A DNA stretch of 64,000 nt from Streptococcus sp. S784/96/1 (GCF_902729355.1 NZ_CACVCC010000005.1:43660-107659); one strand, 5' to 3'; positions 7,501 to 17,341 are shown, numbered from the stretch's first letter. The notes: generated from the sequence alone by a model not told the origin. Numbers and translations: made by a program.

Positions 7501-8466
7501 ATGAAGAAAAAATTCGCTACAGGTCTTGTGACCTTAATGTCAATCACTGCTTTGGCAGCGTGTGCTGGTAAATCAAGCACGGATGATAAGCTTGTGACAA
7601 TGAAGGGTGACTACATTACTGTTACAGACTTTTTTAACCAAATCAAATCAACCCAAGAAGCTCAACGATCAATGGTGACTCTCATTTTGGATAAAGTTTT
7701 GGAAGAACAGTATGGTAATAAAGTAACTAAAAAAGAAAGTGATGAGGCTTATAACAAAGAAGTTGAGGCTTATGGCTCATCATACCAACAAATCCTATTG
7801 ATGAATGGGATGACTGAAGAAACTTACAAACAACAAATTCGCGTACAAATGTTATTGAACTATGCGATAGAGCAAGCTGCTAAAAAAGAGTTAACAGAAG
7901 AGTTATATCAAAAGCTCTACAATGACTATGTACCAGAGGTGACAGCAGAATTAATTCAATTGAACAATCAAGATGAAGCTAACGGTGTTTTAGCAGAAGT
8001 TAGAGCTGAGGGAGCCGACTTTGCCAAAATTGCTTCTGAAAAATCATTGGATAAAACGATTGAACACAAGTTTGATTCAGTAAGTACAGAAATTCCAGCT
8101 GAAGTTATTAAGGCTGCTGGTACTCTTGAAAAAGGTGCAATCTCTGAAGTAATTTCAGTGGAAAATGCTAATACTCTTAAGACAAGTTATTATATTGTTA
8201 AAGTAACGGCTAAAACTGAGAAAGATGCTGATTGGAAAACATATAAAGATCGCTTGAAAGAGACTTATTTGGCTGAAAAGAAAACTGATGTTACTTTCCA
8301 AAATAAAATTATTGCAGCCGCACTTGAAAAATCAAATGTCAAAATCAAAGATAATAACTTCTCTTCTGTTTTGTCACAATATGCGGCGACAAATGAAACC
8401 ACAACTGTTTCTGAAACCACAACATCTAGTGAGCAAGAAACATCAGAAGCTACTACTCAAAAATAA
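7501..8466 (+). CDS. prsA: PrsA foldase lipoprotein (parvulin-type peptidyl-prolyl isomerase)
   Basis: 321 residues. The lipoprotein signal ends in LAAC with Cys21, so the mature protein is anchored on the outer face of the membrane. An N-terminal chaperone region is followed by a parvulin-like domain around residues 145-240 and a Thr/Ser/Glu-rich tail (NETTTVSETTTSSEQET). PrsA assists folding of secreted proteins after Sec export. It follows trmR and precedes alaS, the common arrangement. The PPIase centre is degenerate by eye, as in several streptococcal PrsA proteins, so chaperone function may dominate. Confidence 0.93.
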   Translation: MKKKFATGLVTLMSITALAACAGKSSTDDKLVTMKGDYITVTDFFNQIKSTQEAQRSMVTLILDKVLEEQYGNKVTKKESDEAYNKEVEAYGSSYQQILLMNGMTEETYKQQIRVQMLLNYAIEQAAKKELTEELYQKLYNDYVPEVTAELIQLNNQDEANGVLAEVRAEGADFAKIASEKSLDKTIEHKFDSVSTEIPAEVIKAAGTLEKGAISEVISVENANTLKTSYYIVKVTAKTEKDADWKTYKDRLKETYLAEKKTDVTFQNKIIAAALEKSNVKIKDNNFSSVLSQYAATNETTTVSETTTSSEQETSEATTQK

Positions 8467-8479
8467 GATTTAGAATGGA

Positions 8480-8640
8480 TAAGGTAATATTTTTTCAGAA
8501 AGGTGGCGGTTGCTGTGAGTCACTAAAATGATCTTATCTTGCTACTAAGTCCCATAACCGAATACAAATGAGGATGACAAGGTCATTGAATGGAGGTGGT
8601 ACCGCGGTAAAATCGCCCTCCGTTTGCTGACTTTGTTGTT
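8480..8640 (+). promoter_or_regulatory. T-box riboswitch leader (probably alanine-responsive)
   Basis: The T-box core GGAGGTGGTACCGCGG lies at 8592-8607, followed by the pairing segment CGCCCTCC (8614-8621) and a T-rich stretch, the standard antiterminator/terminator switch that senses uncharged tRNA. The position ahead of alaS and GCT in the presumed stem I (GGTTGCTGTG) suggest tRNA-Ala. The specifier loop was not resolved with certainty. The broken LURP-one gene lies between this switch and alaS. Confidence 0.8.
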
Positions 8641-8658
8641 TTCTTTTGGGAGGTCATT

Positions 8659-9141
8659 ATGAAACATTTTGAAATCAAACAAAAAATGTGGTTACTAGGA
8701 GGAAAGTTCACCATCTCAGATGACTTGGGAATAACTGCCTATCAGGTTGAAGGAAGTTTTCTCCAAATCCCAAAAAACTTTACGATTACAGATATGCAAG
8801 GACGAGTGATTAGTCACATTGAAAAGCAAGTTTTTACATAGCTACCACGCTTTGATATTCAGTTGACAAGTGGTCAGTTTTTCACGCTACGAAAGGAATT
8901 TACCTTCTTCAAACCAAGGTATCAGATTGATAACTTGGAAATAACTGTTCAAGGTAATCTTTGGGATATGGATTTTGAATTGGTTCAAAATGGTCAATCC
9001 ATTGCTCGTATCTCTCAAGAATGGTTCCGCATGACATCGACCTACCAGATTGAGGTTTACGATGATGACTATGCTGACCTTGTCATTTCACTAGTGATTG
9101 CCATTGATTACGTTAAGGAAATGGAAAATCGGCGGAACTAG
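8659..9141 (+). pseudogene. LURP-one-related (YxjI-like) protein gene with an internal amber codon
   Basis: One frame from ATG 8659 (site GGGAGG) to 9141 is interrupted only by TAG at 8839-8841, giving 60 plus about 100 residues. Together the halves form the small beta-rich LURP-one/DUF567 fold: FEIKQKMWLLGGKFTI.. at the start and FTFFKPRYQI.. DMDFELVQNG.. ISQEW.. IEVYDDDYADLVI.. at the end. Nothing but the one codon appears damaged, so the loss is recent, or the stop is read through or suppressed. The gene sits directly under the T-box leader. Confidence 0.75.
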
Positions 9142-9468
9142 GTTATTGCTAATCTTGAATGAAGCTTGTCCACTATTTTAGTGGCACCATTTTACTACAT
9201 TCGATTGATTTCAATTTCAAACACTTTTAGAGATTGAACTCAGGCTACGGACGGTGTCAAAAAGACAAACACTTCCTAGACGTCAGCATCTTCGTCAGGT
9301 TTTCTATTTCTTCAAAATAAAAAAATTATGAAAGGAAAGTTCAGTTAGGGAAATTAACTGAACCCGAGCTAAAAGCGTCGGAAAAAAGATAGACCGCCTT
9401 GTGTGCAAGCACACGGCGTTGGTCTCCTATTTTTCTCTCGCTTTCTTAACGCTCTTGGTATCTTAATT
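9142..9468 (+). promoter_or_regulatory. Non-coding alaS upstream region with two hairpins
   Basis: No credible gene is seen in these 327 bases. Stem GTTCAGTTA / TAACTGAAC lies at 9339-9363. A very stable hairpin at 9391-9425 (AGACC-GCC, then GTGTGC / GCACAC with a 2-nt loop) is followed by CCTATTTTT, so it resembles an intrinsic terminator or attenuator placed only 35 bases before alaS. ACGCTCTTGGTATCTTA (about 9450-9466) takes the place of a Shine-Dalgarno sequence. The stretch ATCTTCGTCAGGTTTTC (9288-9304) recurs with one change at 38435-38451. Confidence 0.6.
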
Positions 9469-12087
9469 ATGAAACAATTATCTTCTGCTCAGATTCGTCA
9501 AATGTGGTTGGATTTCTGGAAGTCAAAGGGTCACTCTGTTGAGCCTTCGGCTAATCTTGTCCCAGTTAACGACCCAACGCTTCTTTGGATTAACTCCGGG
9601 GTTGCGACACTAAAAAAATATTTTGATGGGTCTGTGATTCCTGAGAATCCACGGATTACCAATGCGCAAAAATCAATCCGTACCAACGATATTGAAAATG
9701 TTGGTAAGACAGCACGTCACCACACCATGTTTGAAATGCTTGGAAACTTCTCTATCGGGGATTATTTTCGTGACGAAGCGATTGAATGGGGCTTTGAACT
9801 GTTGACGAGTGAGGAGTGGTTTGCTTTTCCAAAAGACAAGCTCTACATGACTTACTATCCATATGATAAGGATTCATACAACCGTTGGATTGCTTTGGGA
9901 GTTGAGCCAAGTCACTTGATTCCGCTCGAAGATAACTTCTGGGAAATCGGTGCTGGTCCTTCAGGTCCAGATACGGAGATTTTCTTTGACCGTGGTGAAG
10001 CTTTTGACCCCAAAAACATTGGTATTCGCTTGTTGGAAGAAGATATTGAAAACGATCGTTACATCGAAATCTGGAACATTGTCTTGTCACAATTTAACGC
10101 TGATCCAGCTGTTCCACGCTCAGAATACAAAGAATTGCCTAACAAAAACATTGATACGGGCGCAGGTCTAGAGCGTCTGGCTGCGATTTTCCAAGGGGCT
10201 AAGACAAACTTTGAAACAGACCTCTTTATGCCGATTATTCGTGAAGTGGAAAAATTGTCTGGTCAAACGTACGACCAAGATGGCGATAACATGAGCTTTA
10301 AAGTGATTGCTGACCACATTCGTGCGCTTAGCTTTGCCATTGGTGATGGCGCTCTTCCAGGAAATGAAGGCCGTGGTTATGTCCTTCGTCGTCTCCTTCG
10401 TCGTGCCGTTATGCACGGTCGTCGCTTGGGGATTACCGAGACTTTCCTTTACAAATTGGTTCAAATCGTTGGTCAGATCATGGAAAGCTACTACCCAGAA
10501 GTGCTTGAAAAACGTGAATTTATTGAGAAAATCGTTAAACGTGAAGAAGAGACTTTTGCCCGCACGATTGATGCTGGTTCAGGTCACCTTGAAGAGTTAT
10601 TGACTGATTTGAAAGCAGCTGGCAAAGATACGCTTGAAGGAAAAGATATCTTTAAACTTTACGATACTTACGGATTCCCAGTTGAATTGACAGAAGAGTT
10701 GGCAGAAGATGCTGGCTACAAAATTGACCATGACGGGTTCAAAGCAGCCATGAAAGAGCAACAAGACCGTGCACGTGCGGCCGTGGTTAAAGGTGGCTCA
10801 ATGGGTATGCAAAATGAAACCCTCGCAGGTATCACTGAGCCTTCAACATTTGTTTATGAATCAACAGAACTAGAGGCAGGCTTGTCTGTTATCATTGCAG
10901 ATAACGAGCGTACTGAAGCTGTATCTGAAGGTCAAGCCCTCCTTGTCTTTGACCAAACACCATTCTACGCTGAAATGGGTGGTCAAGTTGCTGACCACGG
11001 TGTGGTGAAAAATGATCAAGGTGATACTGTTGCGCGTGTCGTAGATGTGCAAAAAGCGCCAAATGGTCAGCCATTACACACGGTAGAAGTTTTGGCAAGC
11101 CTTTCTGTTGGTACAAGCTACACGCTTTCTATTGACATTGCTCGTCGTAACAGTGTTGAGAAAAACCACACAGCGACTCACTTGCTTCATGCTGCGCTTC
11201 ACCATATCATCGGTGAACACGCGACTCAGGCTGGTTCATTGAATGAAGAAAGCTTCCTTCGTTTTGACTTCACGCACTTTGAAGCGGTGACAGCTGAAGA
11301 ATTACGTGCTATTGAAACACAGGTTAATGAAAAAATCTGGGAAGCTCTACCAGTTGTAACGACTGAGACAGATGTTGAGACAGCCAAAGAAATGGGAGCG
11401 ATGGCGCTCTTTGGTGAGAAATACGGTAAAGTGGTTCGTGTGGTTCAAATCGGGGATTACTCTATCGAGCTTTGTGGTGGTACCCATCTTCGCAACACGT
11501 CTGAAATCGGACTCTTCAAGATTGTCAAAGAAGAAGGTATCGGTTCAGGGACTCGTCGTATTCTTGCGGTAACAGGTCAAGCAGCCTTTGAAGCTTTCCG
11601 TAATCGTGAAGATGCTTTGAAAGAGACTGCTCAAACTCTTAAAGTCCCACAAATGGATCAAGTCCCAACGAAAGTAACAGCCCTATCTGAGGAGCTCCGC
11701 CATTTACAAAAAGAAAATGCAGAGTTAAAAGAAAAAGCAGCTGCAGCTCAGGCTGGTGATGTCTTCAAAGATGTCAAAGAAGCTAACGGTGTTCGCTATA
11801 TTGCAACACAAGTAGAAGTTGCTGACGCAGGTGCCCTTCGTACTTTTGCAGATAACTGGAAACAAAAAGATTACTCAGATGTTCTAGTCCTTGTAGCAAG
11901 CATTGGTGAGAAAGTAAATGTTCTAGTAGCAAGTAAGTCTAAAGATGTGCATGCAGGTAATGTGATTAAGGAACTTGCTCCGCTTGTAGCTGGTCGTGGT
12001 GGTGGTAAACCAGACATGGCTATGGCAGGTGGTTCTGATGCTTCTGGTATTCAAAATCTCTTGAATGCTGTATCAGAGAAATTGTAA
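9469..12087 (+). CDS. alaS: Alanyl-tRNA synthetase
   Basis: 872 residues from ATG 9469 ([17 protein letters not shown], the normal amino end; an upstream in-frame extension to 9403 lies in the hairpin and is rejected). It has the class II catalytic domain (motif 2 region [19 protein letters not shown]), tRNA-recognition helices, the editing domain with zinc-type residues [11 protein letters not shown] and [13 protein letters not shown], a coiled stretch and the C-Ala domain ending in [13 protein letters not shown]. It charges tRNA-Ala and edits Ser/Gly. Expression probably depends on the T-box at 8.5 kb and/or the local attenuator-like hairpin. Confidence 0.97.
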   Translation: MKQLSSAQIRQMWLDFWKSKGHSVEPSANLVPVNDPTLLWINSGVATLKKYFDGSVIPENPRITNAQKSIRTNDIENVGKTARHHTMFEMLGNFSIGDYFRDEAIEWGFELLTSEEWFAFPKDKLYMTYYPYDKDSYNRWIALGVEPSHLIPLEDNFWEIGAGPSGPDTEIFFDRGEAFDPKNIGIRLLEEDIENDRYIEIWNIVLSQFNADPAVPRSEYKELPNKNIDTGAGLERLAAIFQGAKTNFETDLFMPIIREVEKLSGQTYDQDGDNMSFKVIADHIRALSFAIGDGALPGNEGRGYVLRRLLRRAVMHGRRLGITETFLYKLVQIVGQIMESYYPEVLEKREFIEKIVKREEETFARTIDAGSGHLEELLTDLKAAGKDTLEGKDIFKLYDTYGFPVELTEELAEDAGYKIDHDGFKAAMKEQQDRARAAVVKGGSMGMQNETLAGITEPSTFVYESTELEAGLSVIIADNERTEAVSEGQALLVFDQTPFYAEMGGQVADHGVVKNDQGDTVARVVDVQKAPNGQPLHTVEVLASLSVGTSYTLSIDIARRNSVEKNHTATHLLHAALHHIIGEHATQAGSLNEESFLRFDFTHFEAVTAEELRAIETQVNEKIWEALPVVTTETDVETAKEMGAMALFGEKYGKVVRVVQIGDYSIELCGGTHLRNTSEIGLFKIVKEEGIGSGTRRILAVTGQAAFEAFRNREDALKETAQTLKVPQMDQVPTKVTALSEELRHLQKENAELKEKAAAAQAGDVFKDVKEANGVRYIATQVEVADAGALRTFADNWKQKDYSDVLVLVASIGEKVNVLVASKSKDVHAGNVIKELAPLVAGRGGGKPDMAMAGGSDASGIQNLLNAVSEKL

Positions 12088-12143
12088 GAAAATAGGAAGA
12101 GCAGGACTTATTGGTTCTGTTCTTTGCTATAAAAAGGAGAGAT

Positions 12144-12863
12144 ATGATTGGATTTGGAACGATAAGCAATGTTCTGCTAATTATTTTTGGTGGCTTTCTT
12201 GGTTTGTTTTTCAAGGCTCATCTGAAGGAATCTTTACAAAAAAGTTTAATGCAGGCTATGGGAGTAGCGGTTATTTTCCTATCAATAGCTGGAGTTTTAA
12301 CTAAGATGGTGACGGTAGAACAGGAGCAATTAGTTGCTGGTCAATCTACGATGATGATTGTGACTCTAGCTTTAGGAACCATTATTGGTGAGCTTCTATC
12401 GTTAGATAGTTATATCGATCGCTTCGGTGATTATTTAAAATATAAGACAGGTAATGATGCTGATGGGGGATTTGTTGATGCCTTTGTAATGGCTACTTGT
12501 ACGGTTTGCATAGGAGCTATGGCTATCGTTGGTAGTATTCAAGATGGAATTTCGGCAGACAGTTCAACCTTGATAGCTAAAGGTATGCTAGACATGATTA
12601 TAATTGCCATAATGACGGTCTCTTTGGGAAAGGGAGCAATATTTTCAGCGCTGCCTGTTGCTATCTTTCAAGGAAGTGTTACTTTACTGGCTTTTTTGAC
12701 AGGTGGTATGCTGGAGCAAACAGCCTTAGATTATCTTAGCTTAGTTGGAAATATGCTCATTTTTTGTGTCGGTGTTAATTTATTATTTGAGATGAAAATA
12801 AAGGTAGCGAACATGCTACCAGCCATAGTGTTAGCAACTTTTTGGGGAACATTTCTTGGTTAA
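12144..12863 (+). CDS. DUF554 family membrane protein
   Basis: 239 residues from ATG 12144 with site AAAAGGAGAG; a longer frame from 12111 has no site. Seven or so hydrophobic segments and the motifs GTISNVLLIIFGGFLGL, GTIIGELLSLD and GDYLKYKTG..GFVDAFVMATCTVCIGAMAIVGSI are those of DUF554/YdfK transport-like proteins of unknown substrate. It starts 56 bases after alaS with no terminator between them, so read-through from alaS is likely. Confidence 0.85.
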   Translation: MIGFGTISNVLLIIFGGFLGLFFKAHLKESLQKSLMQAMGVAVIFLSIAGVLTKMVTVEQEQLVAGQSTMMIVTLALGTIIGELLSLDSYIDRFGDYLKYKTGNDADGGFVDAFVMATCTVCIGAMAIVGSIQDGISADSSTLIAKGMLDMIIIAIMTVSLGKGAIFSALPVAIFQGSVTLLAFLTGGMLEQTALDYLSLVGNMLIFCVGVNLLFEMKIKVANMLPAIVLATFWGTFLG

Positions 12864-12914
12864 TAGGGGCTAAGAAATTGGAGTGAGTTTTAACCTTATC
12901 TATTTAAAATATGA

Positions 12915-12940
12915 AAACCAAGTTCAATTGAGCTTGGTTT
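12915..12940 (+). terminator. Hairpin after the DUF554 gene
   Basis: AAACCAAG / CTTGGTTT with a 10-nt loop, followed only by TTAAG, so the T tract is weak. Confidence 0.55.
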
Positions 12941-12961
12941 TAAGAAAATCCTAAAAAATTC

Positions 12962-12992
12962 TTGACTCTTCCCTAAGTGGATAGTGTATAAC
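12962..12992 (+). promoter_or_regulatory. MerR-type promoter with a 19-bp spacer
   Basis: TTGACT (12962-12967) and TATAAC (12987-12992) are separated by 19 bases instead of 17. The spacer carries the imperfect dyad ACTcTTCC..GGAtAGT. Over-long spacers spanning an operator dyad are the signature of MerR-controlled promoters, so the downstream regulator probably controls itself here. Confidence 0.65.
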
Positions 12993-13012
12993 TGAGATAG
13001 AAAGGAGTTCTT

Positions 13013-14287
13013 ATGCAAATTAAAGAAGTAGAAAAGTTGACAGGATTGTCAAGTAAAACTATTCGTTTCTATGAAGAGAAGGGCTTGCTAGAAGTTTCAA
13101 GAAATGCGAATAATACCTATCGTGATTACTCTGAAGATAATGTTCAAACCTTGAAAAAAATTAAAATCTTTCGCTATTTTGGTTTTTCAGTAAGTAATAT
13201 CGTAGAGCTTCTCATACAAGAGGAATCACAAGTTCAAGTCGCTTTGGAAAATCGTATTCAGGACCTCTATGCCGAGGAGGAAAACTTAGTAGAGCGACGT
13301 CAACTCTGCCAAAAGTTCTCAAAAGCTTATGGAGATTCTGATAAAATTGATGATTTCAATAAGATTATTGATTTCAAAGAAGCAGATGAATTTGAAGAAT
13401 TAAGAGAAGTTCTAGTTGACAGCAGTGTCAACTCATTGTGGGAGAGCATCTTGTGGACACTAGTGAGTCTAGGACCTATTTTAACCCTGTTTCACCGTAT
13501 CGCAACGAAAAATATGGAGCATCTAGCTTGGGTAGCAGCGTTCTCCTTGTTTACAACTGTTTGGATTGCATGGATATGGCAGAGCTATTTTAAAAATCGT
13601 CGGACGAAGAAAGTAGTTGTCAAACGTAAGAATAGAAAAGAATGGCTAGTGATTCCTTTAGGTCTACTTGGTCTGATTATGACACTTGCTGTATTTGCTG
13701 GTGCTTCCATACTGCTAACACAATTTCTTCCAGACAAATGGCTCTTTTATGAGTCCAATCATTTTTGGGGACTTGTCATGATTGGGGTAATAGTAACCAG
13801 CATTATCTATTGGCTACTTCAATTATTCAAAGTTTATGACCTATTTGACAACCGTTATTTGCGTTGGGGAACCGCTATTTCGTGTCTTTTGTCCATCTTT
13901 CTTTTCTTGGCGAATACGACAGTTGTTACGGAGCAGGACATTATCCTCTATTCCCCTCTAAACTTATCTGGAAAGCACTATCGTTACGATGATGTCAAAA
14001 AGATTGGAGTTTGGTACGGTGATTCGCATTGGCAATTATCTACTAATAATCGTTATGGTAATTTTTACTATGCCATTTGGTTGGACGGAAAGAGGGTGGT
14101 TTTGTCTCAGCCAAATGTAAATGATGACGTTAATAGATTTGTTGATACTTATCAGGAGCTGGAAGAATTTGATGAGCGTCTTGTGAAACTCGGGATTCCC
14201 AAAACGGCTTCAGCTAAACATGCGGATAAAAATGATTACGATGAACAGTACCAGAAGCGCTTTGAACGGATTATTAAGAATAAATAG
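13013..14287 (+). CDS. MerR-family regulator with a C-terminal membrane domain
   Basis: 424 residues, much longer than a normal MerR protein. The winged-helix domain is at residues 1-70 (KEVEKLTGLSSKTIRFYEEKGLL), and a dimerisation coiled coil follows (QVALENRIQDLYAEEENLVERR). Four or so transmembrane segments lie between about residues 140 and 310, and a soluble tail contains a PH-like beta-rich stretch (DIILYSPLNLSGKHYRYDDVKKIGVWYG). DNA binding and membrane anchoring in one chain suggests sensing of an envelope signal. The start has AAAGGAG 6 bases upstream. The ligand is unknown. Confidence 0.8.
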   Translation: MQIKEVEKLTGLSSKTIRFYEEKGLLEVSRNANNTYRDYSEDNVQTLKKIKIFRYFGFSVSNIVELLIQEESQVQVALENRIQDLYAEEENLVERRQLCQKFSKAYGDSDKIDDFNKIIDFKEADEFEELREVLVDSSVNSLWESILWTLVSLGPILTLFHRIATKNMEHLAWVAAFSLFTTVWIAWIWQSYFKNRRTKKVVVKRKNRKEWLVIPLGLLGLIMTLAVFAGASILLTQFLPDKWLFYESNHFWGLVMIGVIVTSIIYWLLQLFKVYDLFDNRYLRWGTAISCLLSIFLFLANTTVVTEQDIILYSPLNLSGKHYRYDDVKKIGVWYGDSHWQLSTNNRYGNFYYAIWLDGKRVVLSQPNVNDDVNRFVDTYQELEEFDERLVKLGIPKTASAKHADKNDYDEQYQKRFERIIKNK

Positions 14288-14325
14288 GATGCTGGATTTT
14301 AGACGATACTACGATGCATTATATC

Positions 14326-14356
14326 AAAAAAACGCTTGACCGTCGGTCAGGCGTTT
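14326..14356. terminator. Bidirectional terminator between convergent genes
   Basis: Stem AAACGCTTGACC / GGTCAGGCGTTT with the loop GTC and one mismatch, with an A run on one side and T-rich sequence on the other. It serves the MerR-type gene and the reverse-strand reductase. Confidence 0.7.
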
Positions 14357-14363
14357 AAGTATT

Positions 14364-15293
14364 TTATGGCAAGAATTTTCCGGATGCAAGGTAGAGTTGG
14401 TACCATTCGTTGTGAGTAAGTTCGATATCACTTGCTGCGCAGGCTTCAATTAAATGTTGAGGATTCATTGTTCCTACGATAACCTGCATTTTAGCAGGGT
14501 GGCGTAAAATCCAAGCAAGAGCAATTGCGGCTTTCGTAACACCGTATTTATCACCGAGTTCTTGTAATTTATCATTGAGCTCTGGGAAGTCAGGGTTATC
14601 AATAAAGGTACCACCGAACATACCAATTTGTAGTGGCGACCAAGCTTGAATGGTAATGTCGTTGAGACGACAGTAATCTAATGTGCCATTATCACGATCA
14701 ATGGACATGTCAGTTGTTTTGTTATTAACATAGAGTGATTGATCAATGAGTTGAGATTGTTCAATGGATAGTTGTAATTGATTAAAAACAAGTGGTTGTT
14801 TCACATGTTTTTTCAAGAGTTCCATTTGAAGCGTTGGGACATTGCTGACACCAAAATGACGAACTTTTCCAGAAGTATAAAGCTCATCAAAAGCTTCAGC
14901 GACTTGTTCTGGCTCAAAAATCAAGTCAGGACGGTGCAAGAGAAGGCCATCTAGGTAATCTGTTTGCAAGCGTTCTAAAATGCGGTCAACGTTTGATAAA
15001 ATATTTTCCTTAGTCCAGTCAAATTCATTACGGTCAAACTGTAAACCAACCTTAGATTGCAAAATAATATCTTCGCGTTTGATACCAGTTAGTTGGAAGG
15101 CATCGCCAAAACGACGCTCTGCTTCCCCATCATCACCGTAGCAAGTGGCATGGTCGAAAAAGTTGACACCGTTTTCCACAGCAGTTGTAATCATTTTTGC
15201 AGCATCTTCGACAGATAAAGCAGGCATGCGCATACAGCCTAGGACAATATTAGAAACATTTTGAGGTCCCTCTTTGACATTAAGAGTTTTCAT
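14364..15293 (-). CDS. Aldo/keto reductase (YdhF-like)
   Basis: 309 residues. The catalytic tetrad is visible: Asp and Tyr in FFDHATCYG, Lys in LQSKVG and His in LLHRPD. The nucleotide-binding end IVGTMNPQHLIEA is typical of NADPH-dependent AKR proteins. The substrate is unknown. It is monocistronic, with its promoter in the 200-base gap before the gene at 15492. Confidence 0.9.
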   Translation of the reverse strand: MKTLNVKEGPQNVSNIVLGCMRMPALSVEDAAKMITTAVENGVNFFDHATCYGDDGEAERRFGDAFQLTGIKREDIILQSKVGLQFDRNEFDWTKENILSNVDRILERLQTDYLDGLLLHRPDLIFEPEQVAEAFDELYTSGKVRHFGVSNVPTLQMELLKKHVKQPLVFNQLQLSIEQSQLIDQSLYVNNKTTDMSIDRDNGTLDYCRLNDITIQAWSPLQIGMFGGTFIDNPDFPELNDKLQELGDKYGVTKAAIALAWILRHPAKMQVIVGTMNPQHLIEACAASDIELTHNEWYQLYLASGKFLP

Positions 15294-15475
15294 GAGAATT
15301 TCTCCTTTCTTGAATACGCTATCATTTTAACATCTTAGAGCAGGACTAAGTCAAGAGAATACTTAGAGGTCAACCGAGTTTTTACTAAGTATCTTTGAGC
15401 GGCTCAATGGATCCAATCTGAATAATTAGAGTAAGAAGTTTTTAATCTCTCTCAAGAGAAAACTTGTCAACTTTT

Positions 15476-15491
15476 TGTTATAATTTTCCTT
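15476..15491 (+). promoter_or_regulatory. Extended -10 promoter abutting the start codon at 15492
   Basis: TGTTATAAT (TG 15476-15477, TATAAT 15479-15484) predicts transcription starting about 15490-15492, at or next to the ATG, with no Shine-Dalgarno sequence. This suggests a leaderless message. Confidence 0.5.
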
Positions 15492-16022
15492 ATGGAAAAA
15501 TTATTTAAAGACATTTATAAAGAGCACGCTGAGATGCCTTATATAGCACCTCAATACGAAGAAGAATTGTATAAAAAGCCGATTGCTAAGCGCCAAATGG
15601 AGAGAACTGTCGAAGGATTCTTACCAGGGCATATCATTCTCTTATGGAGAATTTCCTTTGGAACATTTTTAACGACTTCATTTCGCCATAAATATTTCTA
15701 CACGACCTATGGGATTGATGCTGATAAGGAATTGGATATGCTTACCGAAGCCGGGTATGTCCGCATTGAGACTGCTTTTGAATCTCTAGGCCATTTACCT
15801 GCCGGTGATCTCAAAGAGTTTTTAAAAGCTAAAGGAGTAGCGGGACTCTCTAAATTTAAGCGTAGCGATTTAGATGAAAAAATGGCAGAGCAATACACAG
15901 AAGATGAATTATCTAGCTTATTTGAAGTAAGAGGCTATGCTTTGACTGAAAAAGGCAAAGCATTACTTGAAGCACATCCAGAAATTGTGGATAAACACCC
16001 CAGAAAAAATTCTAAGCTTTAA
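15492..16022 (+). CDS. Conserved hypothetical protein with a SAP-like segment
   Basis: 176 residues, soluble, no signal peptide. Residues about 105-130 (DLKEFLKAKGVAGLSKFKRSDLDEKM) have the two-helix pattern of SAP DNA-binding motifs, and the end (LTEKGKALLEAHPEIVDKHPRKN) looks like a wing or helix of a winged helix. A nucleic-acid role is a guess. It is transcribed from its own extended -10 promoter. Confidence 0.7.
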   Translation: MEKLFKDIYKEHAEMPYIAPQYEEELYKKPIAKRQMERTVEGFLPGHIILLWRISFGTFLTTSFRHKYFYTTYGIDADKELDMLTEAGYVRIETAFESLGHLPAGDLKEFLKAKGVAGLSKFKRSDLDEKMAEQYTEDELSSLFEVRGYALTEKGKALLEAHPEIVDKHPRKNSKL

Positions 16023-16037
16023 TTTTCAAAGTATTCA

Positions 16038-16046
16038 TGGTATAAT
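16038..16046 (+). promoter_or_regulatory. Extended -10 promoter for the DUF1149 gene
   Basis: TGGTATAAT at 16038-16046, 27 bases before the ATG at 16074, with AAGGAG in between. Confidence 0.6.
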
Positions 16047-16073
16047 AGAAGTAATAATGTCAAGGAGTCAACA

Positions 16074-16448
16074 ATGGAAATCATTCGCGAAAAAGAATTT
16101 GTCAATCAATTTCACTACGATGCCCGCAATTTGGAGTGGGAAAAAGAAAATGGTACTCCAAAAACAAAAGCTGAAGTCAATTTTCAATTGGTAAAACGTG
16201 ACACAGAAATTAACGAAACAGTTTTAATTGCTCGTTTACACTATATGATTGTTAAAGAAGAATTTGTTATTTCAGGTATCATTTCACAAGGAAATCGTAT
16301 TCAAAACCGTATTGTACAAGAGCCGAGTGAACTTTCTCAAGAAGAGGTACAATATTTAGCAGCCCCACTATTGGATATGCTTAAACGTTTGACTTATGAA
16401 GTCACAGAAATCGCATTGGATAGACCGGGTATCAATTTGGAGTTTTAA
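16074..16448 (+). CDS. DUF1149 (SecB-like fold) family protein
   Basis: 124 residues with the family pattern [31 protein letters not shown] and the end [19 protein letters not shown]. Known structures of DUF1149 proteins resemble the SecB chaperone fold; the function is unproven. Its stop overlaps the ribosome site of degV, and the run DUF1149-degV-dapB-cca is probably one transcript. Confidence 0.85.
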   Translation: MEIIREKEFVNQFHYDARNLEWEKENGTPKTKAEVNFQLVKRDTEINETVLIARLHYMIVKEEFVISGIISQGNRIQNRIVQEPSELSQEEVQYLAAPLLDMLKRLTYEVTEIALDRPGINLEF

Positions 16449-16449
16449 A

Positions 16450-17298
16450 ATGAAATTAGCTGTAGTTACAGATTCGTCAGTCTTTTTTTCTGATGCGTTT
16501 AAAAGACCTGATAATCTTTTTGTTTTAGATATTCCTGTCACTATTGACGGGGAATCATTTGTAGAAGGTGTCAACCTAACTGCTTCAGAGTTCTATGAAA
16601 AAATGGCGGTTGCTGACAGTTTACCAATGACCAGTCAACCTTCAGTTGCTCAATTAGACGAATTATTATTTAAACTTGCTGGTGAAAATTACACACACGT
16701 TATAGGATTGTTTCTATCTAGTGGAATTTCTGGTTTTTGGGCTAATATTCAGTACCTTATGGAAGAACACTCAGGTTTGACAATTGCTTTTCCAGATACC
16801 CAGATTACTTCTGCACCACTGGGAATGATGGTGATGAACGCGCTTAATTGGGCGGAAGCTGGATTGAGTTTTGAAACCATTATGGACCGTTTGCACCAAC
16901 AAATCGAGAAGACGTCTGCTTATATCATGGTGGATGATTTGAATCATTTGGTCAAGGGCGGGCGTTTATCAAACAGCTCAGCGATTCTCGGTAACCTTCT
17001 GTCTATTAAACCTATTCTCTATTTTGATGAAACAGGGAAAATCGTTGTTTACGAAAAGGTTAGGACAGAAAAGAAGGCAGTTAAGCGTTTGATTGATATC
17101 CTATCGAAACTATCAGAAGATGGAAATTACGACGTTATCATTATTCATGGTAATGCTGCTGAAAAGGCAGAAGCGTTGTATGAACAACTAACGTTGGATG
17201 GATTAACCAATCTTTCTGTTGCCACATTTGGTTCTGTGATTGGAACGCATTTGGGAGAGGGAGCGATTGCTCTAGGTGTTACTTTGCGCTTTGACTAA
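16450..17298 (+). CDS. DegV family fatty-acid-binding protein
   Basis: 282 residues from ATG 16450, one base after the previous stop. [10 protein letters not shown] at the start, a MTSQPSVAQ loop, LSSGISG and [18 protein letters not shown] are DegV/FakB hallmarks. These two-domain proteins bind a fatty acid and, as FakB, present it to the kinase FakA for phospholipid synthesis. Whether this copy is a true FakB or another DegV is not settled. Confidence 0.88.
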   Translation: MKLAVVTDSSVFFSDAFKRPDNLFVLDIPVTIDGESFVEGVNLTASEFYEKMAVADSLPMTSQPSVAQLDELLFKLAGENYTHVIGLFLSSGISGFWANIQYLMEEHSGLTIAFPDTQITSAPLGMMVMNALNWAEAGLSFETIMDRLHQQIEKTSAYIMVDDLNHLVKGGRLSNSSAILGNLLSIKPILYFDETGKIVVYEKVRTEKKAVKRLIDILSKLSEDGNYDVIIIHGNAAEKAEALYEQLTLDGLTNLSVATFGSVIGTHLGEGAIALGVTLRFD

Positions 17299-17341
17299 AG
17301 TAATAGAAGAGTAAACAAATTTTTACGAAAAGGAGTTTCTT

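Noticed and set aside
9403..9468. N-terminal extension of alaS
   Set aside because: These codons lie in the terminator-like hairpin and do not match the known amino end of AlaRS.
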